DNA from: JALORV01 sp963780715
Lineage (GTDB): Bacteria; Pseudomonadota; Gammaproteobacteria; Burkholderiales; Burkholderiaceae_F
Length of the DNA: 64,000 bases
Reading direction: 5' to 3'
Assembly: GCA_963780715.1 (NCBI GenBank)
Contig: CAWADK010000024.1
Location: 1-64,000 of the forward strand
A program made the position numbers and the translations under genes. Each line of letters opens with the position of its first letter. The stretch's first letter is position 1. The notes under the pieces are model-generated. The model was not told the origin of the DNA and did not search any database. It was given only the letters and a program-made list of their open reading frames with translations. This document shows, in pieces, positions 30,120 through 40,887 of this stretch.

Positions 30120-30203
30120 TTTCAATGCGCCGGCGTGCGATGGGGCGGTGTCGTCGGCGCCGCGCGCTCCGGTCGGCGTCACTTTCAAAGTGCCGGCTCG
30201 CGC

Positions 30204-30614
30204 CTACTGGCGCCGATACAGCTCAAAGCCCCCCACTTGCAGTTCCAGCGACTCGATGACGGCCGCGCCGACGAGTGCGTTCAGCGGTGACAGCGAGTAA
30301 TTAAGGGGCACCGAGTCCGGAAAGAGCCAACGCATTCCTTCGGCTCCGCTGGAATTCTGAAGTACGACGGTCACCTGGCGGCGAGGAATGGCGCGCGTGG
30401 ACCGCCGCGCCTGGTTCCACCAGTCGTACCACTCGGTCGACGGGGTCAGGCCGCGGCGGATGACGAGAGTGTCGAACTGCACGGCGCGCCGCTTGCGCGG
30501 TGAGCTGACGATGCGGGCCGTGGGGAAGACCACCTCGACAGCCCTTGTGCTCTCGAGTCCCTCGATCCCGACCGCAAACCGCAGGTTGGTGAACGGCTGT
30601 TCGCGTCTGTGCAA
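30204..30614 (-). CDS. gp19-type phage tail-tube-like protein, copy 2
   Basis: 136 residues. FTNLRFAVGIEGLEST, TLVIRRGLTPSTEWYDWW, RRQVTVVLQNSSGAEGMRW and PLNYSLSPLNALVGAAVIES follow the T4 gp19-like tail tube family (PF06841) pattern: N-terminal NxRFxVxI, a central WxxW region and a C-terminal SPLNA...VxIESLEL. These proteins form tubes in contractile tails and extracellular injection systems. The start is TTG at 30614, with no ATG in frame upstream. It lies 32 bp after the repaired end of its paralogue and is more diverged than that copy. No sheath or baseplate gene is nearby. Confidence 0.8.
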   Translation of the reverse strand: MHRREQPFTNLRFAVGIEGLESTRAVEVVFPTARIVSSPRKRRAVQFDTLVIRRGLTPSTEWYDWWNQARRSTRAIPRRQVTVVLQNSSGAEGMRWLFPDSVPLNYSLSPLNALVGAAVIESLELQVGGFELYRRQ

Positions 30615-30646
30615 CCGTCGACCGCTTCGTTGAGGCGCGAGGCCGC

Positions 30647-31091
30647 TTACTGGACGCGCTCGATGCCTTCATTGGCGAGCTCCAGCGTCTCGATGATGAC
30701 CTCGTTGCGCGCGCGCGTTCAGGGGGCTCGCCTCGTACTTGACCGGCCAGGCATCCGACACCACGAAGTGCGCCTGGTCCTGGCCGGCTTCGTCCTGCAC
30801 CACGATGACGACACGCCGGCGGTTCTGGATGAGCTGCCCCGCTGCGACGGCGCTATGCCATCGGAAAAGCTCCAACGCGTTGGCGCCCACCACCAGGCCG
30901 TGCTTCAAGGTGACGTTGCCGTACTTCGTGAGGCCCGAGAGCTTGCGCACGTGCGGAGGGTCCGTGCCTTCACGGTAATCGATGGCCTGCGTGGAGATCT
31001 CCAGGCCGGTGACCTCGGCGAATCCGGCTCGGGTGACGTTGTCGATCTCGACGCGAAAACGAAAGTTGCGAAGCGGGTCGTTGCGAGCCAT
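30647..31091 (-). CDS. gp19-type phage tail-tube-like protein, copy 1, frameshifted
   Basis: About 147 residues after repair. MARNDPLRNFRFRVEIDNV, AGFAEVTGLEISTQAIDYRE, LKHGLVVGANALELFRWH and RRRVVIVVQDEAGQDQAHF are typical of gp19/Afp1-like tube proteins. After SPLNARA one extra base in a GC-alternating run (about 30710-30719) breaks the frame. The other frame continues NEVIIETLELANEGIERVQ and stops at 30647, restoring the conserved C-terminal strand. GGAGGA stands at ideal spacing before the ATG. With its paralogue it could form a heteromeric tube or ring. The upstream radical SAM gene is on the same strand. Confidence 0.88.
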
Positions 31092-31106
31092 GGGGCGATC
31101 CTCCAG

Positions 31107-31286
31107 TCACGCGGGGAAGTGTTGATGCTGCCGCAAATCGTCGTCGGCTGCCAGGTTCAGCAAGAGCAGCGCAATCCGCATCCCGAGCACGGCCACGAGT
31201 GGAAGCAAGGCAGCGCTGCGCGGCCGGGCGCGAAGGCGGCCGGACCATTGCGCGCTCCTCGTTGTGCACGGCGACTGATGCTTCAT
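31107..31286 (-). CDS. Possible 59-residue single-TM protein
   Basis: An arginine-rich N-terminus (SGRLRARPRS) is followed by one hydrophobic segment (AALLPLVAVLGMRIALLLLNLA) and an acidic/polar tail. The ORF fits between the radical SAM stop and the gp19 copy 1 start with only 15 bp to the latter, in the same orientation. There is no clear ribosome binding site and the family is unknown, so it may be non-coding. If real, it would be a small inner-membrane protein with the positive end inside. Confidence 0.35.
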   Translation of the reverse strand: MKHQSPCTTRSAQWSGRLRARPRSAALLPLVAVLGMRIALLLLNLAADDDLRQHQHFPA

Positions 31287-31327
31287 GTTGGCGGCTTGCG
31301 CGGAAGCCGCCAGGCGCGGCAGACGCG

Positions 31328-32359
31328 TCAGGCCGCCGCCCGGGTGAGGTAGACCGGTTCCGCGCTCGGCGCGCTTTCGGCGTACTGACGCACCGTGCTG
31401 TGCCATGCGACGACCTCGCCGTGCCGGCCGCGCGCCACTGCGATGCACGCCGCGCGCAGCCTGCGGCGCAGGTCAGTCCACGGTCCTTCCAGGTACCCGG
31501 GCCACGCCGCCGCGAGCGAACGGCGCCGGATGTCAGTCACGGTCCACGCGCGATCGAGTCCGTAGGAGAGCGGAACGAGACGGCCGGTTTCCTCGAGGAC
31601 CAGTTCGCGCGGGGCCATGGGCTCTCGCAGCGGCGCGCCGTGGATCGCCTGTGGCAGTCGGTGCGCGATCTCGCGGTGGACCAGGTCGAGCTGCAGGCGC
31701 ATCTGCGGGAAGCGCTCCGCCAGGATCTCCGCCAGCAGGAACGCATCGAGGCGCTCGTCGACCGAGAGCGGCGTCATCTGCGGCGGGTTCGGCCGTCCCG
31801 GAGAAACTTCGAGTGGATGCAGTTGCAGCAGCGACGCGCCCCAGTCGGACGCGAGTGCTGCGATCTCCTCGACTTCGTCCATCGATTCCGAGCAAAGCGT
31901 ATGGATGATGCCGAACGGCTGGCGCTGCTCGCGCAGCGCGGCGGCAGCGGCCTTGACCTGATCGAACGACTTCGCGGAACCGCGGATCGCGTTATGACGT
32001 TCCGGGAGCCCGTCGAGGCTCAGCGCCACGACCGAGAAGCGGCCGGCATGGCGCTCATAGCGGGGCGAGCAGATGAGGATGCCGTTGCTGACCAGATTCA
32101 CGCGCGCATTGCATGCCGCTGCGGTGGCGATGACCTCGTCCAGGCCTGCGTACACAAGCGGCTCCCCGCCCGACAGCGAGACGACGTTGAACCCGAGGTG
32201 CGTCGCGTCTTCGATGAGTCGACAGACGAGTTCCGGGGACAGAGCGTCGCGCTCGCTGGGCGAAGAAAGGGAATAGCAGTGCGCGCAGCTGAGGTTGCAT
32301 TGGCGGGTTGCGTGGATCTGCAGAATCCCGCCACCCTCGCACTGCGCGCCCTGACTCAC
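31328..32359 (-). CDS. Radical SAM enzyme next to gp19-type genes
   Basis: 343 residues starting with GTG. ATRQCNLSCAHCYSLSSPSE gives the CxxxCxxC motif for the 4Fe-4S cluster that cleaves S-adenosylmethionine. VVSLSGGEPLVYAGL supplies the GGE SAM-binding motif, and LVSNGIL and VALSLDGLPERHN follow the MoaA/PqqE-like core. No SPASM-type cysteine cluster is seen at the C-terminus, which has only one cysteine (RAACIAVARG). The GTG start overlaps the TGA of the upstream 101-residue protein (GTGA), so the two are translationally coupled, a layout common for peptide-modifying radical SAM enzymes and their substrates. The substrate is unproven; the 101-residue protein or the tube proteins are candidates. 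Confidence 0.85.
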   Translation of the reverse strand: MSQGAQCEGGGILQIHATRQCNLSCAHCYSLSSPSERDALSPELVCRLIEDATHLGFNVVSLSGGEPLVYAGLDEVIATAAACNARVNLVSNGILICSPRYERHAGRFSVVALSLDGLPERHNAIRGSAKSFDQVKAAAAALREQRQPFGIIHTLCSESMDEVEEIAALASDWGASLLQLHPLEVSPGRPNPPQMTPLSVDERLDAFLLAEILAERFPQMRLQLDLVHREIAHRLPQAIHGAPLREPMAPRELVLEETGRLVPLSYGLDRAWTVTDIRRRSLAAAWPGYLEGPWTDLRRRLRAACIAVARGRHGEVVAWHSTVRQYAESAPSAEPVYLTRAAA

Positions 32360-32661
32360 CGGCCCCTCGCCGGTACTCCGATGTCGATGCGACCGATCTC
32401 GGGATTGATGATGCCGTAGGGGAATACCTCGAAGCGGGCCAGCCCCGGGCGGTTTGTCAGCGCCTCGATGATGCGCTTGCTGGCCGCCGGAGAGCTGGGC
32501 AGCACGCTGATGACCCACTCTTCAGGATACGGAATGCCCTTCGGAAACACCCGGACTTTCCCTAATTTCTCCAGGCTGCTTCCAACGAGCCCCTTCGCGA
32601 GTAATGCCTTCGCTTCCGGTGACAACGCCCTGAGTGCGGCTGAAGCCTTTGAAGATGCCAT
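32356..32661 (-). CDS. 101-residue protein with two VFPxGIxxPE repeats
   Basis: The protein is an exact internal duplication of about 41 residues. KVRVFPKGIPYPEEWVISVLP (residues 35-55, split by identity as VFPKGIPYPE) and FEVFPYGIINPE (77-88) share VFPxGIxxPExxxIxI, each preceded by a helix (SPEAKALLAKGL and SKRIIEALTN). The N-terminus (MASSKASAALRAL) is helical and lysine-containing, with no signal peptide and no cysteine. I do not recognise the family. AGGAGGA precedes the ATG at 32661, making this the secure start. Its stop overlaps the radical SAM start. It could be a substrate, a recognition adaptor, or a structural partner of the tail-tube proteins. Confidence 0.75.
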   Translation of the reverse strand: MASSKASAALRALSPEAKALLAKGLVGSSLEKLGKVRVFPKGIPYPEEWVISVLPSSPAASKRIIEALTNRPGLARFEVFPYGIINPEIGRIDIGVPARGR

Positions 32662-32910
32662 CGATCCTCCTGTTGGTAATGCCGCAGCGGGACAGCGCAA
32701 AGCGCGCAGAACCTGGCGGCGCCGCAATTCTTTGCGCAGGCGCCGACGAACGCAAGCGCTTATTCACGTAGACAGGCTGGCAGGGCCGCGTTACGTCGCT
32801 ACATCAAGCAGCGCGACGTGCAACCGCCCATGCACTCGGAGCGGGTGCACGCCGCATCGCACGCGCGTCGGGCGCGGGAGCCGCGTGCTGCGTTCGGTGC
32901 TACGTCGCCT

Positions 32911-35182
<2,272 letters not shown>

Positions 35183-35491
35183 GGCGGTCTCCTCGGGGTG
35201 CGCGCGCCTTCGCGGGTTCGGCGGGCGCGCGCTCGTTTGTTATCCGGCTGCTGGGAAGGTTACGGCGTTGCCGGCCGCGCGCCAATCGCCGTGTACATCC
35301 TTCGCGCCAGGCGGTGCGACATCCGTCCCTCAATTGCGGCGGCTGTCCTTGACACGCCCGGTCGGCGAGGCCAGATTGGCGTCCCTGACCGCGGGGTGAA
35401 GAGCACGGCGTGTCGCGCCTGCGCGCCCACCTCCAATCACAACATCGTGGATGCGACGCCCGGCCTGCCGGTGCGCCGCGAAGGAGCTGTC
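35183..35491. other. Divergent intergenic region, promoters expected
   Basis: This 309-bp gap separates the divergent maeB and TPR genes. No ORF with support lies in it. AAGGAGC at 35481-35487 is the ribosome binding site of the TPR gene. I could not identify a convincing -35/-10 pair by eye. Confidence 0.4.
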
Positions 35492-37279
35492 ATGACACCA
35501 CAACGCCTTCGGCTTGCGCTCGCCGTCGCCGCGGCCTGCGCGTTCACCCTGCAGCCCTCGTCCAGCGTGGGAGGCGACAAGAGTTTCGATCCGCTGCTCG
35601 ACGACGCTGCCAGCTGCGTGCCGGCCGCGGGCGGGCCGCCGGCCCTGTTCCGGAACCTGGTGCTCGCCGCGGCCGAGACGGCGCCCTTCCAGCCGGTGCC
35701 CGCGAAGCCGGCGCTGGCGGATACGCCGGTGCTCTATGGCAACCTGGGGATCATCACGTTGAAAGCCGGCACCAGCAATCCCAAGGCCCAGGCGTGGTTC
35801 GACCAGGGCGTGCGGCTGATGTTCGGGTTCAACCACGCGGAAGCGATCCGCGCGTTCCGTGAAGCCCAGAAGCTCGATCCGCGCTGCGCCCTGTGCTACT
35901 GGGGCGAGTCGCTCGCCTACGGCCCCAACATCAACGTGCCGATGATGCCGGAGGCCAATGCGCCGGCGCTCGCCGCGCTGGCGAAGGCCGTCGAACTGGC
36001 CCCGTCGGCGCCGCCGCGCGACCGCGACCTCATCGCGGCGCTGGCCAAGCGCTATTCGGCGGACCCGAAGGCCGAGCGCGCTGCGCTCGATGCGGCGTAT
36101 GCCGAGGCGATGAAGCAGGTCGCCGCGCGCTACCCGGCGGAGAACACGGTCCAGGTGCTGTACGTCGAGTCGATGATGGACACGCAGCCGTGGGACTACT
36201 GGGAAGCGGGTGGCACGAAGCCCAAGGGCCATGGCGCGGAGATCGTCGCGGTGCTGGAAAAGGTGCTGAAGCGCAGCCCGAATCACCCGGGCGCGATCCA
36301 CCTGTATATCCACGCGGTCGAGGCCTCGACCACGCCGGAGCGCGCGCTGCCGTATGCCAACCGGCTCGGCGCCCTGATGCCGGGCGCCGGGCACATCGTG
36401 CACATGCCGGCGCACATCTATTACCGCGTTGGCCAGTATCGCGAATCACTCGAGACGAACAAGCGCGCGATGGCGGTCGACGAACGCTACTTCGCGTCGT
36501 CGCCGTCCGACCCGCTCTACAAGGCTGCCTACTACCCGCACAACATCCACTTCCTGATGGTCTCTGCGCAGATGGGCGGGGACGGCCAGGCCGCAATCGC
36601 GGCGGCGCAGAAGCTCGACGCCTCGATGGCGCCGGAAGTCGTGGCGCAGTTCGCGATCATGCAGCCGGTGAAGGCCGCGCCGTACACGACCCACGCGCAG
36701 TTCAGCGCACCGGACACGATCCTCGCGCTGCCCGCGCCCGCGCCGGGCCTGGTGCTGGTCGACACGATGTACCACTATGCACGGGCAATAGCGTTCGCGC
36801 AGAAGAAGGACTTCGCCTCGGCTCAGAAAGAGATCGATACGCTCGCGGGTATCGAGAAGGACGCCGACTTCAAGCCGTTCGCCGAGTGGGGCATCCCGGC
36901 GAAGGAGATCGTCCAGACCGCGCGCCTGGTGGCCACGGGCCGGATGGCCGACGCGAAGGGCGATCTCGAAGCCGCCGCGCGCGCCTATGAGGACGCGGTC
37001 TTCATCGAAGACACGCTCGCCTACACGGAGCCGCCGTACTGGTACTACCCGGTGCGCCAGTCGCTCGGCGCCGTGCGGCTGCGGCAGGGCAAGCTCGACG
37101 AGGCTGAAAAGGCGTTCCGCGATTCGCTCGGGCGCGTGCGCAACAACGGCTGGGCGCTCGCCGGACTCGCCGAGACGTACAAGCGCAAGGGCGATTTGGC
37201 CGGCGAGAAGGCAGCGCGTCGGGCCTACGCAAAGGCTTGGCTGGGCGGAACGAAGGGGCCGGCGATCGAGCAGCTCTGA
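35492..37279 (+). CDS. Secreted TPR-repeat protein
   Basis: 595 residues. A signal peptide (RLALAVAAACAFTLQPSSS) is followed by a region with three cysteines (SCVPAAG and DPRCALCYWG) and scattered tetratricopeptide repeats (AIRAFREAQKLDPRC, ETNKRAMAVDERYF, AARAYEDAVFIEDT, DEAEKAFRDSLGRVR). IVHMPAHIYYRVGQY and AYYPHNIHFLM are histidine-containing blocks typical of this protein type, often called TPR-repeat proteins in oxidative-metabolism contexts. Its role is unknown, but CALCY and the HMPAHIYYR segments may bind metal. The ATG at 35492 follows AAGGAG and is preferred over earlier in-frame ATGs inside maeB. Confidence 0.85.
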   Translation: MTPQRLRLALAVAAACAFTLQPSSSVGGDKSFDPLLDDAASCVPAAGGPPALFRNLVLAAAETAPFQPVPAKPALADTPVLYGNLGIITLKAGTSNPKAQAWFDQGVRLMFGFNHAEAIRAFREAQKLDPRCALCYWGESLAYGPNINVPMMPEANAPALAALAKAVELAPSAPPRDRDLIAALAKRYSADPKAERAALDAAYAEAMKQVAARYPAENTVQVLYVESMMDTQPWDYWEAGGTKPKGHGAEIVAVLEKVLKRSPNHPGAIHLYIHAVEASTTPERALPYANRLGALMPGAGHIVHMPAHIYYRVGQYRESLETNKRAMAVDERYFASSPSDPLYKAAYYPHNIHFLMVSAQMGGDGQAAIAAAQKLDASMAPEVVAQFAIMQPVKAAPYTTHAQFSAPDTILALPAPAPGLVLVDTMYHYARAIAFAQKKDFASAQKEIDTLAGIEKDADFKPFAEWGIPAKEIVQTARLVATGRMADAKGDLEAAARAYEDAVFIEDTLAYTEPPYWYYPVRQSLGAVRLRQGKLDEAEKAFRDSLGRVRNNGWALAGLAETYKRKGDLAGEKAARRAYAKAWLGGTKGPAIEQL

Positions 37280-37413
37280 GCGGTGTGCTCGCAGGTCGCG
37301 CGCTGCGGTCGTGGCAGCCTGCGCCCGACAGCAAAAGACCAGGTTGGAGTTGCGCGGCTTGGCGCCGAGCATCGTCAAGTAAACGATGGTGCGCGAGGCG
37401 GGTCGACGCCCGC

Positions 37414-39028
37414 CTAGCTCGTGTAGCGCTCGCGCAGACGCCGGTGCAGGATCTTGCCGGTGGCGGTGCGCGGCATTTCGTCTTCGCGAATGAACGAGAC
37501 CGAACGTGGCCGCTTGTAGCCGGCGATGCGGTCGCGGCACCAGTCGAGCACCTGGTCCTCGGTCAGCCTGGCATCGGGGTGCTGGACGACGACCGCATGC
37601 ACGGCCTCGCCCCACTTGTCGTGCGGCACGCCGATCACCGCGACATCCTTGACGCCCGGACAGCGGCCGACCACCTCCTCGACTTCCGACGGGTACACGT
37701 TCTCGCCGCCGCTGATGATCATGTTGCTCTTGCGGTCGACGAGATGGATGAAACCCTCGGCGTCGCGCAGCGCGAGGTCGCCGACGCTGCAGTAGCCGTC
37801 GGGGCGCAGCGCTTCGGCAGTCTTCTCCGGGTTCTTCCAGTAGCCATCGAACGAATAGGGCGTGCGCGAGAAGAGCTCCCCCACTTCGCCATCGGGCACG
37901 TCGCGGCCGTCGGGGTCCAGCAGGCGCACCGGGCCGGAGCCGGTCCATTCGCGTCCGACCGAGCCCAGATGCGTGAGCTGCTCGTCGGGGCGCAGCAGCG
38001 TGACCCAGCCGGCCTCGGTCGAGCCGTACAGCTCATGCAGCTGCGAGTTGCTGAAGTGCTCGAGGATCGCGAGCTTGGTGTCGCGCCGCGCCGGCGCCGA
38101 CGAGATCATCAGCTTGCGCATGCTCGACACGTCATGGCGCGCCTTCACGCGGGGCGGCAGGCCCAGCATCATGATGTAGTGCGTCGGCACCAGCGAAGTG
38201 AAGGTGACGTGCTGCTGCGCCATCGACTGCAGCAGCGCCTCCGGGTCGAAGCTGCGGCGGTCGTCGACGACGCAGGTCGCGCCGAGGTAGGTGAAGGTGA
38301 AGCTGAAGTAAAGCGAGTTCGCGTGACACATCGGCATCACCAGCAGCCCCGTGTCCTGCCGCGTGAGCCCCATGTCGAGGGCGGTGACCAGCGAGATCAG
38401 CGCGCTGCCCTGATGGTTGCGGATCGCTCCCTTCGGTCGCCCGGTGGTGCCCGAGGTGTACATCAGTGCCCAGGTGTCCGCCGGCGCCACCTCCACCGCG
38501 GGTGCGCGCGCCGAGCCCGCACGCACGAGTGACTCGTACACCCCGCCAGCCGCGCGGCGTGCGCTGCCCGCCGAAGTGCACCCAGGCGTCCCTGGCGATC
38601 AGCGGCAGGTTCGGGCGCACGGGTTCGATGCTCTCGAGCAGCGCGTCCTGCACGACCATCGCGCGCGCTTCGCAGTTGCCGACGATGTACTCGATCTCCG
38701 GAGCCGTCAGGCGGAAGTTGATCGGCACGGCCACCAGCCCTGCCTTGGCGAGCGCGACGTAGATCTCGAGCCACTCAATGCAGTTGTACGCGAGCACCGC
38801 GACGCGGTCGCCCTTGACGAGTCCGAGGCCAAGCAGGGCGTTGGCGAGGCAGTTGCTGCGCTCGTTCCACTGGGCAAAAGTCAGCGCGCGCTTCGAATCG
38901 CGGGCGCCGATCTTGTCCGGCTGCAGCCGCGCGTGTGCCGCGACGATCTGGCCGACATTCAGCACGCCGCCCGCCGGGCCTGTAACGGTGGCAGCCCGCG
39001 TCGCCTTGGAGCTGACCGGCCGGCTCAC
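37414..39028 (-). CDS. AMP-dependent acyl-CoA synthetase, frameshifted
   Basis: About 538 residues after repair. The adenylate-forming signature is complete: MYTSGTTGRPKGAIRNH (P-loop), LYGSTEAGW, GYWKNPEKT, YCSVGDLALRD, DRKSNMIISGGENVYPSEVE and the catalytic lysine in RTATGKILHRRL. It activates a carboxylic acid to its CoA thioester. One extra G in a GGGG run near 38543 splits it after RTPRGWRG. The start is GTG at 39028, overlapping the stop of the upstream ThDP enzyme (GTGA), so the two enzymes are coupled. The substrate may be a short or medium-chain or 2-hydroxy acid. Confidence 0.9.
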
Positions 39029-40746
39029 TGGCGCCTCGCGCGTTCCGCCTCGTCCCACACCGTCAAGGCCTGGAAGTCGCCCGCGAACGCGAGCCCCTTG
39101 CCGGCATCCGAGCTCAGCGCTTCGCGCGTTACGACGACGTCGATCAGTGCCGGCGCCTGCTCGAACGCGTCGCGGATCGCCTCGGTGAGCCGCGCCGGGT
39201 CGGTGACGCGCTCACCGTGCAGGCCGAAGGCGCGCGCCATTGCGGCGTAGTCGCTCCAGGCCAGCTCCGTGCCGACGATGCGGCCGCCGTAGTTCATCTC
39301 CTGGTCCAGCCGCTCGATGTTCCAGGCGGCGTTGTTCGAGACGATGAAGACCACTTTCGCGCCGTGCCGCTGGGCGGAGTCGATCTCCATCGCGTTGATG
39401 CCGAACGCACCGTCGCCGGTGACGACGACCACCTGCCGCTCCGGGTGCAGCAGCGCGGCGGCGACGCCGTAGGGCGTGCCCACGCCCAGAGCAGCCGAAC
39501 GCACCGGCATCGAGATAGTGCGCGACTCGAGTCCCGTGCGCGCGAAGCTCAGGAGGTCACCGCCGTCGGCGATCGTGATCGCATCGGGCCGCAGCACTTC
39601 GCGCAACGCCGCGAAGATGCGGTTTGGATGCATGCGTCCGTCCTTGCCGGGCGGCGCGTCGGCGAGCGACGCGGCGTACTTCTGTGCGCGCCGCAGGTGC
39701 TCGCTGCGCAGTGCGGCCCCCCACGCGGCGTCCAGCGCGGCGCGGCGCGCCGGCAGTGCGCGTGCGAGCGCCGCCAGCGCGAGCGCCGGATGCGCAAAGA
39801 GCTCGACCTCGCCGCGCCGGTTCTCGCGCAGCTCCTCGGCGTTGTCACCGATGCGGAGGAAGCGCGCATTCGGCCAGACGGCAGGCGAGCCGTAGCCGGT
39901 CTGGTAGTCGAGCTTGCGACCGATGACGATCGCGAGGTCCGTCTCCTGCATCGCGCGGCCCCGCATTGCGCCGATGGTTGCCGGATGTTCGGCCGGTACC
40001 AGGCCGCGACTCTCCTGGGTGTCGAGGTAGACGGCGCCCGAGGCGTCGAGGAAGGCGACGAGTTCGGCGCCGGCGCCGAGCGCGCCGCGGCCGGTGAGGA
40101 CCAGCGGGCGCTTCGCGCCCGCGATCAGCGCCGCGGCCCGTTCGACTTCCGCCGCGTCGGGCGGGATCCGGCGCGGCGCGCGCGGCGCCAGATATTCCGG
40201 CAGCACGACGCCCGGGGGCACGGTCTGCCGCAGCACGTCGGTCGGGATCTCGACGTACACGGGTCCGGGCGCATTGCCGTCGCCCAGCGCCGTCGACACC
40301 GCCTTGTCCAGGTCGCGCAGCAGGTTGCCGGCGATGCGCAGCGTGCGCGCGCTGCGGGTGACCGGCCGCAGGATGGAAACGTGATCGATCCCCTGCAGCG
40401 GGCCGAGGTCGTCCTGCGGCATGGGCGCGCAGCCGCCGATCAGCAGCACCGGCACGCGCTCGAGCTGGGCGTTGGCCATCGCCGTCACGCAGTTCGTCAC
40501 GCCGGGGCCGGCCGTCACCGAGGCGATGCCGATGCCGCCGCTCAGCACCGCGTGCGCGTGCGCCATGTGCACCGCGGCGCCTTCGTCGCGCACGTCGATG
40601 ATGCGCACGCCCTTGCGCGCGAGATGGTCCCAGATCGGCTGGATGTGGCCGCCCTGCAGCCCGAAGATGCGATCGACGCCGCGCGCCACGAGAAAATCCG
40701 CCACCCACTCGGCGACGGTGCGGGCTTCCGTCTGCGTTGTGCTCAT
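39025..40746 (-). CDS. Thiamine diphosphate-dependent lyase/synthase (acetolactate synthase-like)
   Basis: 573 residues with the three domains of ThDP enzymes. The activating glutamate is in VRDEGAAVHMAHAHA, the middle domain starts near RRIPPDAAEVERA, and the ThDP/Mg motif is TGDGAFGINAMEID...NNAAWNIE. The family includes acetolactate synthase, glyoxylate carboligase, oxalyl-CoA decarboxylase and 2-hydroxyacyl-CoA lyase. Four-base overlap with the acyl-CoA synthetase gene favours a CoA-linked role such as 2-hydroxyacyl-CoA lyase or decarboxylase, but that is inference. No small regulatory (IlvN) subunit is adjacent, arguing against a biosynthetic acetolactate synthase. Confidence 0.85.
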   Translation of the reverse strand: MSTTQTEARTVAEWVADFLVARGVDRIFGLQGGHIQPIWDHLARKGVRIIDVRDEGAAVHMAHAHAVLSGGIGIASVTAGPGVTNCVTAMANAQLERVPVLLIGGCAPMPQDDLGPLQGIDHVSILRPVTRSARTLRIAGNLLRDLDKAVSTALGDGNAPGPVYVEIPTDVLRQTVPPGVVLPEYLAPRAPRRIPPDAAEVERAAALIAGAKRPLVLTGRGALGAGAELVAFLDASGAVYLDTQESRGLVPAEHPATIGAMRGRAMQETDLAIVIGRKLDYQTGYGSPAVWPNARFLRIGDNAEELRENRRGEVELFAHPALALAALARALPARRAALDAAWGAALRSEHLRRAQKYAASLADAPPGKDGRMHPNRIFAALREVLRPDAITIADGGDLLSFARTGLESRTISMPVRSAALGVGTPYGVAAALLHPERQVVVVTGDGAFGINAMEIDSAQRHGAKVVFIVSNNAAWNIERLDQEMNYGGRIVGTELAWSDYAAMARAFGLHGERVTDPARLTEAIRDAFEQAPALIDVVVTREALSSDAGKGLAFAGDFQALTVWDEAERARRQ

Positions 40747-40887
40747 GTGCTGCCTCCTTGCGGCTGCCGGCGATCCATGTTCCAGACTGCAGGATCAGGA
40801 AGCGGCGATTATCTGCGCCGCGTCGTGGGCAGGCTAGAGTCCTCGCGCGCTGCATCGCAGCGAGCCAGCCGGTAGGCTTGCGTCCGC

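Noticed and set aside
31199..32419. 406-residue plus-strand open frame opposite the radical SAM gene
   Set aside because: No family signal and Arg-rich composition; the minus strand carries CxxxCxxC and GGE motifs.
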